Below are positions 48,374 to 58,175 of a stretch of 64,000 bases of DNA, in pieces. Origin of the DNA: an uncultured Phycisphaerales bacterium (lineage in GTDB: Bacteria; Planctomycetota; Phycisphaerae; Sedimentisphaerales; Anaerobacaceae); the NCBI GenBank assembly GCA_903857265.1, contig CAIODZ010000047.1, forward strand, positions 1 through 64,000, given 5' to 3'. Every line of letters starts with the position of its first letter. Positions within the stretch are counted from its first letter, which is position 1. Under the pieces are notes generated by a model. It had not been told where the DNA came from. It was given only the letters and a program-made list of their open reading frames with translations, and made no database searches. The position numbers were made by a program, and so were the translations under genes.

Positions 48374-49360
48374 TTAAGATGCAATCTTACGCTTAATCAG
48401 CGAAACCAATCGGGGAGCCAAAGCATTCAAATCAAAATGGGCTACGGATTGTCTTGCGGCAAGACCCATCTGTATCCTGTGCTGTTCGTTGGCGATAAGA
48501 GAGGAAATTTTTTCAATCCAGTCATCAATAGTTACGGCCAGAAAGCCGTTGAGGCCGTCGCGGACAAGCTCGGCGTTGACGCCAACCGGACTTGCGACAA
48601 CGGGCAGGCCGGCGGCTTGATACTGGAGGATTTTGAAGCCGCATTTACCTCTCGTAAAATTATTGTCGGTCAGCGGCGCAAGACCTATATCGCTTTTAGC
48701 AAGCTCCGTTACTTCAGTTTCCAAAGACCACGGTCGTTTTTCGACGGGGATATTTTGCAGGTCAAAAAATTCATCCGAGATGATTCTAAGGACAACATTA
48801 TCGAAACGTGAGCCGATTTCTTCGAGTGCGGGCGATATTTGTTTTAAATGCGGCAAAGTGGGGCGGCTGCCTATCCAGACGAGACGTATTTTCCCGTCGC
48901 CGGCCTTTTTTGTGGTAGTATTGTAGGCCTTTGTATCAAGGCCGGTGGGCAGGATTTCGACATTCGGATTAAATCTTCTTGCGTATTCGGCCAGATAAAA
49001 GTTACCGGCGATGACAAGGTCAGCAAGCGTCGCGGTTCTTCTGAAAGAAGTTTGCCGTTTGTGGTGGGGCCTTTCGGGGTGTTTGTCATCGAACATTATG
49101 GCGTCGTCGAAGTCATAAATTAGTTTCTTCGCGTATTTCCTAAGATAATAAGCATCGAAGGGGTTCAGTATTTTTTTGTGAAAAAAAACAGCGTCGAAAT
49201 CGTTTGCCTGCATAAACAGCCGGCGACGAGAGATTATCCACTGCGGCAATTGCTCGACACGGCAATCGATGCCACTGGCTCTGAGAATATCGAGGTAAAC
49301 GGCTATTCGCTGCCTGAAACTGGCTCGATTAGTATTATTTGACAGAATCAAAAGTTTCAC
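48374..49360 (-). CDS. Glycosyltransferase (group 1/family 4-like)
   Basis: LIYDFDDAIMFDD, VEILPTGLDTKAYN, IRLVWIGSRPTLPHLKQI, CGFKILQYQAAGLPVVASPVGVNAELV. Confidence 0.87.
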   Translation of the reverse strand: MKLLILSNNTNRASFRQRIAVYLDILRASGIDCRVEQLPQWIISRRRLFMQANDFDAVFFHKKILNPFDAYYLRKYAKKLIYDFDDAIMFDDKHPERPHHKRQTSFRRTATLADLVIAGNFYLAEYARRFNPNVEILPTGLDTKAYNTTTKKAGDGKIRLVWIGSRPTLPHLKQISPALEEIGSRFDNVVLRIISDEFFDLQNIPVEKRPWSLETEVTELAKSDIGLAPLTDNNFTRGKCGFKILQYQAAGLPVVASPVGVNAELVRDGLNGFLAVTIDDWIEKISSLIANEQHRIQMGLAARQSVAHFDLNALAPRLVSLIKRKIAS

Positions 49361-50289
49361 TGTTTATTTCTCCGGGCCGTTACAATCATCGTATCGGCCT
49401 TTTTTAGCCAAGCCGACAGACGAGACAACGGCGAGACAAACATCTTGACCAAAGAAGAGCGGCGAAGCTTATTTTTTGTTGCCGGATGGCAATTATCGCC
49501 GTAAAAAACATATTGCAGCGAGCCAAGCCACCCTTTGGATGATTGTTCATGGCACACATTGACCACATCGAAACCGCATTTTTCGAGCAAGGTGGTAATG
49601 GCGGAAGGGGAAAATATATATAAATGACGGGGGCAGTCCAGATGATACCATTTGTCTTTGAACAACTTTGCGGCGAAACTGTCGTAATTGGGAGTTTTGA
49701 TAAACAGGTAACCGCCTGGTTTACAAAGCGCAAACATTTTTTTAAGGGCCTGTGCCGGGTTATTCATATGTTCGATACAGGACCAGGCGGTAATCAGGTC
49801 AAAGGATTTTTCTTCAAAGGGAGCCGACGTAATTTCCCCGTGGAACACATCAAGGCCATACTGTTTTTTTGCACAGAGGACGGCATTTTCAGAGGTATCG
49901 ACCCCGCTGACCCGACAGTTGCAGAATTGGCGCACCCGGTTGAGAAACTCGCCGTTGCCGCAGCCGATGTCGAGTATGCTCGATTGAGAATTCAGCGTAT
50001 CAAGAATCGTTTTGGGTAAATCCGGTTTTTTATAATTTTTGTTTGTTGACGCAGAGCCGGCCTGATGGGGAGCGTAGTCATCGGGATAAAACCGCGAGAT
50101 ACACTCTGGCGCAATCTGTGGGTTCATATAAACCAGGCCACAATTTTTACACTGAACATATTGAAACTGCCCTTCGAATCCGTGCAGGCGGTCAACCCCC
50201 ATCCGAAACGGTTTGGTATTATTACTTCCGCAGATATTACATAGAACAGGAATTGTCCGGATGTTTTGCGTCATAGGACAGAATTCCAA
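49357..50289 (-). CDS. Class I SAM-dependent methyltransferase with N-terminal CxxC zinc-ribbon-like motif
   Basis: LCNICGSNN...VQCKNCGLVYMNPQI, SILDIGCGNGEFLNRV, DLITAWSCIEHMNNP. Confidence 0.9.
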   Translation of the reverse strand: MEFCPMTQNIRTIPVLCNICGSNNTKPFRMGVDRLHGFEGQFQYVQCKNCGLVYMNPQIAPECISRFYPDDYAPHQAGSASTNKNYKKPDLPKTILDTLNSQSSILDIGCGNGEFLNRVRQFCNCRVSGVDTSENAVLCAKKQYGLDVFHGEITSAPFEEKSFDLITAWSCIEHMNNPAQALKKMFALCKPGGYLFIKTPNYDSFAAKLFKDKWYHLDCPRHLYIFSPSAITTLLEKCGFDVVNVCHEQSSKGWLGSLQYVFYGDNCHPATKNKLRRSSLVKMFVSPLSRLSAWLKKADTMIVTARRNKQ

Positions 50290-51311
50290 GGCGCTTTATA
50301 TGCGCCTTTTTCAACCAGGTCGAGGATATAACCAGCGATTTTGACTCCGTTGAACTGTTCGTGCGTCCATTTCATCCCGGCATCGGCGATTTTTTTTCTT
50401 TCAGTTTCGTGTTCGAGATACCATTTTGCCAGCTCAAAGAACTCTTCGGCTGTGTCAAAATACCGCAGGTGTAAACCGTTTTTGAAAAGCAAATCCGTAT
50501 CCGGCACTTTCTTTGCCAGAACAAAACTGCCGCAGGAAAGGTATTGCGTCAAACGGTTGGAATGATACAGCCGGATGTTGTTGTCGCCGTTTATGCTGAG
50601 GCCGATTTTTGCCCCGCTGATTGCGTATAAATAATCCATACCTCCGATTTTTGGTTTGCCGCAGCAGCCATGAACGACGCAGTTCGGCATTTTGCTAATC
50701 CGGTTGACAATCTCATAACGCAACTCTTCACCCGGGTATCGGCCCGGGTTATGTTCGATGTAGCCGGTCCACAGGATGTCTTTTTTCCATTTGTTTTCGA
50801 CGTCATAGCGATGGTCGATATCCGGGTCGCAGGAGTTGGGCATAAAGACGCATTTGGAGACGCCCGCATCGCGATATGTTTGCAGGTATTCGCCATCGTT
50901 GGTCGCAAGGAGGATATCAAGCTTTTTAGCGGCATCAATTCTTCCCGGGCGCAGTTGCGGCCAGGCATCTCCGTCAAATCCGACCAACACCGCTTTCGGT
51001 GCCGCCTGCCGCATTTGTTCTATGGTCTCCGCATCAAGCATTCTGACGAAACTTATGAATATTATATCCGGCCTGTAATTTTCAATGGCTTTGGCCAGCA
51101 GCGAATCAGCTTTATTTTTGGCAAACAGACGGGCGACGACCCTGTTCCTGAGAGGGCTTAGCCCCATAGCGGTTTCAAAATAACTGAACTGGCGAACATC
51201 GTGCCCCAGACGAATAAATCCCTTAGCTAATTTTATGGGGTTATTTTTAAACATCTGGACCGCGTCAAACCGCAGGTCCGAAACCATAAATATTTTTTTT
51301 ACGTTTGGCAT
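50271..51311 (-). CDS. CgeB-like glycosyltransferase
   Basis: RPDIIFISFVRMLDAETIEQMRQAAPKAVLVGFDGDAWPQ, IRLYHSNRLTQYLSCGSFVLAKKVPDTDLLFKNGLHLRYFDTAEEFFELA. Confidence 0.8.
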   Translation of the reverse strand: MPNVKKIFMVSDLRFDAVQMFKNNPIKLAKGFIRLGHDVRQFSYFETAMGLSPLRNRVVARLFAKNKADSLLAKAIENYRPDIIFISFVRMLDAETIEQMRQAAPKAVLVGFDGDAWPQLRPGRIDAAKKLDILLATNDGEYLQTYRDAGVSKCVFMPNSCDPDIDHRYDVENKWKKDILWTGYIEHNPGRYPGEELRYEIVNRISKMPNCVVHGCCGKPKIGGMDYLYAISGAKIGLSINGDNNIRLYHSNRLTQYLSCGSFVLAKKVPDTDLLFKNGLHLRYFDTAEEFFELAKWYLEHETERKKIADAGMKWTHEQFNGVKIAGYILDLVEKGAYKAPWNSVL

Positions 51312-51518
51312 CAGTTCATAATACTAAGACGCAACGCGATGATAATCAAGCGCAAGGATTGACCCCATACAGAACTTAGGTTAATATCATGGCAACGATT
51401 TGTATGTGTCTAACTTAATGTAAGCTTTTGCACAGAGCCGTAAATATACAGGTTTGGCTTAGAGATATCTTTTATGATTGCGGGCCAATCACGGCGGTTA
51501 TGTGATTGGGGATCGGGT

Positions 51519-52115
51519 ATGAAGAAACATGTTTTCAGATTATTTCTTTTAGATCACTGTATTTACCGGCTATGGCGGATAGTCCGGTGGTTTCAGCGAC
51601 GGGCAGAATCGTGGAGTAATCGTAGATTAATGTCACAACTTGCCTCTTGTGGCAAGGGGGTTGGTTTTTACGGCCGGATAGTTATTCATTCACCAAAAAA
51701 TGTAGTGATAGGCAATAATGTGCACATTGGGGATAACGCTTGGATACAAGGAAATGGAGGGCTGACTGTCGGGGATAATTGTCATATAAGCAGGAATTTT
51801 GTCCTCTACACAGCCAATCATTGTTACGAAGGAGATCGTATTCCCTATGATGAGCAGCTTGTGAAGAAACCAGTTGTCATTGGTCGCAACGTGTGGATAG
51901 GTATGAATGTATGTATCGCGCCGGGCACCAAAATAGGCGATGGCGCCATAATCGGTATGGGTACTGTTGTGTCTGGCGATGTCCCCTCGCGCTCCATTAT
52001 CGGTAGTGAAAAATGGCGTATCCTGGGATATCGGGACAAAGATGAATATGATAAACTTGATAAGAACCAGGAATATGGGGGGCCAGGCGGCATACCGTTC
52101 CACGCAGATGCCTGA
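51519..52115 (+). CDS. LbH-type (hexapeptide) acyltransferase
   Basis: NVVIGNNVHIGDNAWIQGNGGLTVGDNCHI, KKPVVIGRNVWIGMNVCIAPGTKIGDGAIIGMGTVVSGDVPS. Start moved to ATG 51519. Confidence 0.88.
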   Translation: MKKHVFRLFLLDHCIYRLWRIVRWFQRRAESWSNRRLMSQLASCGKGVGFYGRIVIHSPKNVVIGNNVHIGDNAWIQGNGGLTVGDNCHISRNFVLYTANHCYEGDRIPYDEQLVKKPVVIGRNVWIGMNVCIAPGTKIGDGAIIGMGTVVSGDVPSRSIIGSEKWRILGYRDKDEYDKLDKNQEYGGPGGIPFHADA

Positions 52116-52320
52116 GAGTGTGGGCTTGAGAGAAAAGAGGGCTGACGACTATTACAATACGTTAGGATATACAGAAATAAAATGCCAACACGGAGGTTTG
52201 TTTCCGCGTAGAAAGGCATGGATACGCCTTCTTCCGTGTCGAAAGTATTTTAGAAAGAACCTGTATTTTGCGGCAATACGCGGAAACAGAAAAGAAACCT
52301 TACGAGGACGGGTTAAATAA
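52108..52320 (+). CDS. Small hypothetical basic protein, 70 aa
   Basis: ATG at 52108 overlaps the acyltransferase stop by 8 nt. Reads MPESVGLREKRADDYYNTLGYTEIKCQHGGLFPRRKAWIRLLPCRKYFRKNLYFAAIRGNRKETLRGRVK, ending 6 nt before the next start. Confidence 0.45.
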   Translation: MPESVGLREKRADDYYNTLGYTEIKCQHGGLFPRRKAWIRLLPCRKYFRKNLYFAAIRGNRKETLRGRVK

Positions 52321-52326
52321 ACAAAT

Positions 52327-53613
52327 ATGTGCGGATTATGGAAAACAATACGCAGGACTCTGCGTGACCCTAAGCGATTGCGCCGGGCTATGCTTGAGCA
52401 GATGCCGAACGTTATTCACGCGGGAAATCGCGCCATTGCCACAAGAGTTAAGGAGTGGGACGGGGAATACTTTAAAAAAACATTCGAAAACACGGACATA
52501 GGCAAATCATGTTTTGAGCGGGAGATGGAGGCAGACCGGCTGTTTGGAACCAGGTCATGGAAGCCGCCCATTAAAGATAAGGGGCCGCTTTGGTTTACAA
52601 CGCCGCTATACCCTGAGGAAAAACGACTGGATATTGCTGTTGCGGGATTAGACCAGCCGACCAGAATTGAAATTGCCAGGCAGGCCATATCAATTCTTTT
52701 TGACATCTTTTTTGCGGGATACGCACATCGGGACTTTCAGTCCAAAAACCTGTTTTGGATTGACCAACAACTTATTCTTATTGATTACGAGTGTATCGAG
52801 CCCTATCCGGAAGGGAAACGTCCTCCTTTTGTCCTGTCTTACGACATAACAGGAGAGGGTTTGGAAAGCCCTTTCAAGACAGGAAAGATGTGCTATACAT
52901 GCGAGAAACGGCACGGGGTTTCTGTTCAATGCACCCTGGGAATACCGGCTGAGCAGGCGATTGAAGAGTTCCGCAAGGAATTGAAGAATAAGCTTCGGGA
53001 GGCATGCCTGACTTTCGCAACGGGACAAACGCGACATACTTGTAAGGCCGAGCGAATATATTCGTCTTTTGAGCTGCCGTATTTCCGCGTTATGCCGGAT
53101 GAAGCACAGCGGGATTCATCGATAAGATTCAAGGATTTCGGGATAACCGAAGAAAATATTCGCGGCAAATCAGTAATAGACTTTGGCAGTAATGCGGGAG
53201 GAACGCTCTTCGCGCTGCAAAAGTACAATCCGGCACAGTGCCTTGGGATTGAGTATGATTCGGACAAGGTGCTTATCGCACAGCAAATGGCTGCATACAA
53301 CGGGCTAAATAACGTGAGGTTCATTCAAGGGGACATAGACCTGACAAGCGTACAAGATTTAGGCGGGCCGCATAATGTGGTTTTTTGCCTTGCGGTAGAG
53401 GCACACGTTAAAAATCCGGAGAAGCTCTTTGGGCTTCTTTCCCAGGTAACGACTGAAGTTTTATTCTTCGAGGGGAATTCGACAACCAATCCCAAAAAGG
53501 CAAAAAAGGCCTTGACCGAGGCGGGATTCCGTGACGTCAGTATATTGGGCACATCGAGAGACGATGTACTTGCCAGTAATAATTGCAGACCTTTGCTGAT
53601 AGCTACAAAATAA
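52327..53613 (+). CDS. Kinase-like (LPS-kinase/RIO-type fold) - SAM methyltransferase fusion
   Basis: Kinase: FKKTFE...CFEREMEADRLFG, GYAHRDFQSKNLFWIDQQLILIDYECI. MTase: GKSVIDFGSNAGGTLFALQKYNPAQCLGIEYDSDKVLIAQQMAAYNGLNNVRFIQGDI. Confidence 0.83.
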   Translation: MCGLWKTIRRTLRDPKRLRRAMLEQMPNVIHAGNRAIATRVKEWDGEYFKKTFENTDIGKSCFEREMEADRLFGTRSWKPPIKDKGPLWFTTPLYPEEKRLDIAVAGLDQPTRIEIARQAISILFDIFFAGYAHRDFQSKNLFWIDQQLILIDYECIEPYPEGKRPPFVLSYDITGEGLESPFKTGKMCYTCEKRHGVSVQCTLGIPAEQAIEEFRKELKNKLREACLTFATGQTRHTCKAERIYSSFELPYFRVMPDEAQRDSSIRFKDFGITEENIRGKSVIDFGSNAGGTLFALQKYNPAQCLGIEYDSDKVLIAQQMAAYNGLNNVRFIQGDIDLTSVQDLGGPHNVVFCLAVEAHVKNPEKLFGLLSQVTTEVLFFEGNSTTNPKKAKKALTEAGFRDVSILGTSRDDVLASNNCRPLLIATK

Positions 53614-53638
53614 AAAAAGGGAAAAGGAGTCAGAAGTA

Positions 53639-54652
53639 TTATCTTTTTCGGTTTTTTGCCGGTGACTTTTTAGTCGGTATATACGATTTTATGGGCAGCG
53701 ACGGACGCGATTCTTTTTTACTCAGGAGGCGGTCAAAGTAATCGATAGTTTTTTTCAAACCTTCCCGCAAGGGAACTGCCGGCTGCCAGTCGAGGTTCTT
53801 TTTTGCGAGTGTTATATCAGGGCACCGCTGCCTGGGGTCGTCAGAAGGTAACGGCTTACGCACTAATTTGGAATGGGAGCCAACGAGGTCGATAACGGCT
53901 TGCGCCAGTTCGAGAATGGTGTTTTCAGTTGGATTGCCGAGATTGACTGGGCCTGTGAAATCATCGGGGGTATCCATCAGGCGAATAAAGGCCTCAATCA
54001 GGTCGTCAACGTAACAAAACGAGCGGGTTTGTGAGCCGTCGCCGTAAATGGTTATAGGTTCGTTTTTGAGTGCCTGTATTATGAAATTCGAGACGACCCT
54101 GCCGTCGTTGGGGTGCATCCGCGGGCCATAAGTATTAAAAATTCGAGCGACTTTTATGCGTAGCTTGTGCTGTCGGTAATAATCGAAAAACAGCGTTTCT
54201 GCGCAGCGTTTACCCTCGTCGTAACAGGAACGAATGCCTATAGGATTAGTATGGCCCCAGTAGGATTCGGTTTGCGGGTGAACGTCGGGGTCGCCATAGA
54301 CCTCGCTTGTGGAGGCCTGAAAAATTTTGGCCTTGATGCGTTTGGCCAACCCTAACATATTTATGGCGCCGTGGACGCTTGTCTTTGTGGTTTGGACCGG
54401 GTCAAACTGGTAATGAATGGGCGAGGCGGGACAGGCGAGGTTGTAAATTTCATCTACCTCGACATACAGCGGAAAAGTTACATCGTGACGCATAATTTCG
54501 AAACGGGGATTGTCCATAAGGTGGGCGACGTTGTCTTTTCTTCCTGTGAAGTAGTTGTCAACGCAGAGGACATCGTTTCCGGCCTTTAGAAGACGCTCGC
54601 AGAGATGTGAGCCAAGAAAACCCGCTCCGCCTGTAACAAGAATCCGTTTCAT
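53639..54652 (-). CDS. UDP-glucuronate decarboxylase-like extended SDR (UXS), copy 2
   Basis: Very similar to 31068-32024 over its full length. Start moved to ATG 54652 ([22 protein letters not shown]). Confidence 0.9.
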   Translation of the reverse strand: MKRILVTGGAGFLGSHLCERLLKAGNDVLCVDNYFTGRKDNVAHLMDNPRFEIMRHDVTFPLYVEVDEIYNLACPASPIHYQFDPVQTTKTSVHGAINMLGLAKRIKAKIFQASTSEVYGDPDVHPQTESYWGHTNPIGIRSCYDEGKRCAETLFFDYYRQHKLRIKVARIFNTYGPRMHPNDGRVVSNFIIQALKNEPITIYGDGSQTRSFCYVDDLIEAFIRLMDTPDDFTGPVNLGNPTENTILELAQAVIDLVGSHSKLVRKPLPSDDPRQRCPDITLAKKNLDWQPAVPLREGLKKTIDYFDRLLSKKESRPSLPIKSYIPTKKSPAKNRKR

Positions 54653-54807
54653 TGTTCGACCTTCTATAACCTTTTTAATTATGAACCACAATCGTCCGGC
54701 GGTTATTATATCTTGCGCGCCGGCAAAAACCAATAGGGAATTGACTGCTTTGGTGCTGTTGCCTACAATGACTGGACTTGAAAATTATTTAACCTGAGGA
54801 CAGTCAA

Positions 54808-55650
54808 ATGCCCCAGCAAAAAGAGCCGCTTGTAACGATTTGTATGCCTCACTGGCAGGTGCAGGAGCTGATAACGCTTTGCCTGCGGGCGATTCGTAAG
54901 TTTACCACTAAAATACCGATTGAGGTAATCGTGGTGGATAACGGCTCAGAGGATGAATCGCTGGATTATCTTCGGGGGCTTAAATGGATACGATTGATAG
55001 AACGGCGCAAACAGGACCTTCCTGCGTTCTGGGTGGACGGTTTCGTTTCGGCGCTGGACATTGGCTTTGCCAACAGCCACAGCGAGTATTTCATTATTAT
55101 GCACACGGATACCATTGTAAGGCATCCGGGGTGGCTGGAGAGGATGCTTGAGCCGATGCAGAATGACCCGAAGTGTGCTGCGTCAGGGGCGTGGAAACTT
55201 GAGTTAAGAAATCCGCTGAATGAGTTTTTAAGAAAAATCACCGATACCAAAAAGGCGCAGCTCTGGTTCAAGAGGACTTTCCTTGGAGACCAAAAAGCCA
55301 GACAGCGGCCGCGTGAGTTATGCCCGCGTGATTACTGTGCGCTTTATCGCTCGGAACCAATAAGACGACTTGGGCTTCATTTTGATTCCGCGGGCAAGTA
55401 CAAGGGTTACACCGCGGGCGAACAGATGTATTATCAGCTCAAGGAAAACGGCTATCACGCCTCGGTGATTGATACCGTCGAGATGATGAAATATATGGTT
55501 CACCTCGCGCACGCTACCGCTGGTCTGCGACCTGCCGAACGACGCCTGGGACACTTGCGGGCACAGGTAAAGGCGGAATATAAAATCCGCCGGCTTTTCA
55601 ATTCGAATCTGGCGAAAGAGTTGATGGAAGATACGAGTTTGGACCAGTAA
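54808..55650 (+). CDS. Glycosyltransferase family 2
   Basis: LVTICMPHWQVQELITLCLRAIRKFTTKIPIEVIVVDNGSEDESLDYL, FIIMHTDTIVRHPGWLERML. Confidence 0.88.
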   Translation: MPQQKEPLVTICMPHWQVQELITLCLRAIRKFTTKIPIEVIVVDNGSEDESLDYLRGLKWIRLIERRKQDLPAFWVDGFVSALDIGFANSHSEYFIIMHTDTIVRHPGWLERMLEPMQNDPKCAASGAWKLELRNPLNEFLRKITDTKKAQLWFKRTFLGDQKARQRPRELCPRDYCALYRSEPIRRLGLHFDSAGKYKGYTAGEQMYYQLKENGYHASVIDTVEMMKYMVHLAHATAGLRPAERRLGHLRAQVKAEYKIRRLFNSNLAKELMEDTSLDQ

Positions 55651-55677
55651 TTTCGCGACGGGTTTTCGCGGCAGCAA

Positions 55678-56691
55678 TCACCTGTTCTTGTACATCGAAT
55701 CGTAATACTTCTGGTAATCGCCTGATACCACGTTGGCAAGCCAGTTGCGGTTTGCCAGATACCAGTCAATTGTCTTGACGATACCCTGCTCGAAAGATAC
55801 CGAGGGCTTCCAGTTTAGCTTGTTGATTATTTTTGAAGCGTCGATGGCGTATCGCCTATCGTGGCCGGGGCGGTCGGTAACGTGTTTGATTAGTGATTCC
55901 GGTTTGCCCAGGCGGCCAAGTATCAGCCGGACGACGTCGATGTTGGCTTTCTCGTTGCAGCCGCCGATGTTATAAATTTCTCCTGGTGCCGCTTCAGTCA
56001 GGACCTTCCAGATTGCGGTGCAATGGTCATAAACATAAAGCCAGTCGCGGATTTGCATACCGTCGCCGTAAACGGGAAGCTGTTTGTCGTTCAGCGCGTT
56101 ATTTATCATCAGCGGGATGAGCTTTTCGGGGAATTGATAAGGTCCGTAGTTGTTCGAGCAGCGGGTGATATTGTATTGGACGCCGAAAGTATGTCCGAAT
56201 GCGCGGACGAGAAGGTCTGCCGATGCCTTACTGGCTGAATACGGCGAGTTTGGGCTAAGCGGCGTATCCTCCGTAAACATACCTTCGCGCCCAAGGGCGC
56301 CATAAACCTCATCGGTTGAAATCTGGACGAATTGCCGGAGTTTCTTGTCTCTTGTCGCCTCAAGAAGCGTCAATGTCCCTGTAACGTTGGTTTCGATAAA
56401 AATTTTCGGCTCTGATATCGAACGGTCAACATGGCTTTCAGCGGCAAAGTTCACGATCGAGTCGATTTTGAATTCGTCGATGATACGCTCGATAAGTTTG
56501 GCGTCGCAGATATCGCCTTTTATGAATTTATGATTCTTGTTATTTTCAAAGCCGGCGAGATTTTCAAGATTGCCCGCATAAGTCAGCTTGTCGAGATTGA
56601 CGACGAAACAATCCGGTTGTTCGGAAAGAATCATCCTCACGAAATTACTGCCGATAAAGCCGGCTCCGCCTGTAACGAGTAATTTTCTCAT
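55678..56691 (-). CDS. rfbB: dTDP-glucose 4,6-dehydratase
   Basis: [79 protein letters not shown]. Confidence 0.96.
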   Translation of the reverse strand: MRKLLVTGGAGFIGSNFVRMILSEQPDCFVVNLDKLTYAGNLENLAGFENNKNHKFIKGDICDAKLIERIIDEFKIDSIVNFAAESHVDRSISEPKIFIETNVTGTLTLLEATRDKKLRQFVQISTDEVYGALGREGMFTEDTPLSPNSPYSASKASADLLVRAFGHTFGVQYNITRCSNNYGPYQFPEKLIPLMINNALNDKQLPVYGDGMQIRDWLYVYDHCTAIWKVLTEAAPGEIYNIGGCNEKANIDVVRLILGRLGKPESLIKHVTDRPGHDRRYAIDASKIINKLNWKPSVSFEQGIVKTIDWYLANRNWLANVVSGDYQKYYDSMYKNR

Positions 56692-56706
56692 ATCCTTTGA
56701 CTCCGC

Positions 56707-57591
56707 TCAGGACTGGGCCTGTTTAAGGAATTCCTCTAAAGATACCTGCCAGGGTTTAATCGGGCCGTTGAGCAAGGGCCTTATTTTGCTGCAATCGAAT
56801 CTGCTGTTTAACGGCCTGGCCGCCGCGGAAGGAAAATCACTGGTTTTGCATGGGGCCAGTTGAACGCCGAGATTAAGCTTTTCTGCAATAAACCGGGCGA
56901 CTTCGAGCCGGCTGGCGTATCTCTGGCTCGCGAAATGGTATATGCCCGTCGGTTTTTTGCTGATGAGGTCGCAAATGGCCCTGGCGGCCTCGGTTGTCGC
57001 GGTAGGCGAGCCGATCTGGTCATCGACAACCTTCATTTCCTTTTGCCCGGCTTCGCCCGGCTTCGCCGAGGCGAGCGTCCGCGCCTTTTGAATAATTTTA
57101 TTTATGAAATTATCGCCGTTGCGCCCGTAAGTCCACTCGACCCGCATGATACAGTAATGGCAGTGGTTTTCAGTCAGCAGACGCTCGCCCGCAAGCTTGG
57201 TTCTGCCGTAAGCATTTATCGGATGCGGAATGTCCTTCTCGGTATATGGTTTATCGGAGGTGCCGTCGAAAACAAAATCGGTGCTTATATGAAGGACCCA
57301 TGCGTCTGATTTTCTCGCGGATAAGGCGAGCATCCTTACGGCCTCGGCGTTGACGCGAAACGCAAGCTCGGTTTCAGTCTCGGCTTTTTCAACATTGGTA
57401 TAAGCGGCACAATTAACTATCGTATGAGCCGGATGAATTAAGCTGAGCAGTTGGTGTTCATTTGTAATGTCGAACTCCGGCAGGTCAAACACCTCGTAAT
57501 CGATGCCCCGGCTTTTGCACTCCGACGCGACGTCTGTGCCTAACATTCCCTTGCCACCGAGTATGATTATTTTATCCGGAGAGTTGCTCAT
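56707..57591 (-). CDS. rfbD: dTDP-4-dehydrorhamnose reductase
   Basis: IIILGGKGMLGTDVASEC, TIVNCAAYTNVEKAETE, HISTDFVFDGTSDKPYTEKD, YGRTKLAGERLL. Confidence 0.94.
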   Translation of the reverse strand: MSNSPDKIIILGGKGMLGTDVASECKSRGIDYEVFDLPEFDITNEHQLLSLIHPAHTIVNCAAYTNVEKAETETELAFRVNAEAVRMLALSARKSDAWVLHISTDFVFDGTSDKPYTEKDIPHPINAYGRTKLAGERLLTENHCHYCIMRVEWTYGRNGDNFINKIIQKARTLASAKPGEAGQKEMKVVDDQIGSPTATTEAARAICDLISKKPTGIYHFASQRYASRLEVARFIAEKLNLGVQLAPCKTSDFPSAAARPLNSRFDCSKIRPLLNGPIKPWQVSLEEFLKQAQS

Positions 57592-58175
57592 TTGTTTTCC
57601 CCGTATCGTGGCCCTTCGACTTTGCTCAGGACAGGCAGTTTGTCTTTAGGAATGTCCTTGAGCCGGGGATAACCGGCATCCTTCTTCGAAACCAGCGGGG
57701 CGTTAATCGGCCAGGTAATTCCAATGTCCGGGTCATTCCAGATTATACCGCCCTCGGTTGTCGGGCTGTAGTAGTCGGTGCATTTATAAGAAAATAACGC
57801 GGTGTCACTTACTACGCAAAAACCGTGTGCAAAACCAGGCGGGATATACATCTGTTTGTGATTTTCCGCCGATAGCGTTTCGCCGAACCACTGTCCGAAA
57901 TTCGGCGAGCCGACGCGAATATCGACCGCCACGTCAAGAACCTCGCCGGATAATACCTGCACTAATTTGCCCTGTGCGTGAGGATTTTGAAAGTGGAGAC
58001 CCCGCAGGGCGCCCTTTGTCGAAAATGAGACGTTATCCTGCACAAACGGCTGACTCAATCCCGCTTCTTCATAGCGTTTGCCGCTGAATGTTTCGATAAA
58101 AAAACCGCGTGCGTCGCCGAAAACATCGGGTTCAATAATCAGCACACCGGGAAGTTTCGTCTGTGTAACTTTCAT
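57588..58175 (-). CDS. rfbC: dTDP-4-dehydrorhamnose 3,5-epimerase
   Basis: GVLIIEPDVFGDARGFFIETFSGKRYEEAGL, FVQDNVSFSTKGALRGLHFQNP, YIPPGFAHGFCV. Confidence 0.95.
   Translation of the reverse strand: MKVTQTKLPGVLIIEPDVFGDARGFFIETFSGKRYEEAGLSQPFVQDNVSFSTKGALRGLHFQNPHAQGKLVQVLSGEVLDVAVDIRVGSPNFGQWFGETLSAENHKQMYIPPGFAHGFCVVSDTALFSYKCTDYYSPTTEGGIIWNDPDIGITWPINAPLVSKKDAGYPRLKDIPKDKLPVLSKVEGPRYGENK

Noticed and set aside
47677-48384. 235-aa minus-strand ORF antisense to lpxI
   Set aside because: Shadow ORF; lpxI on + has clear family motifs and operon context.
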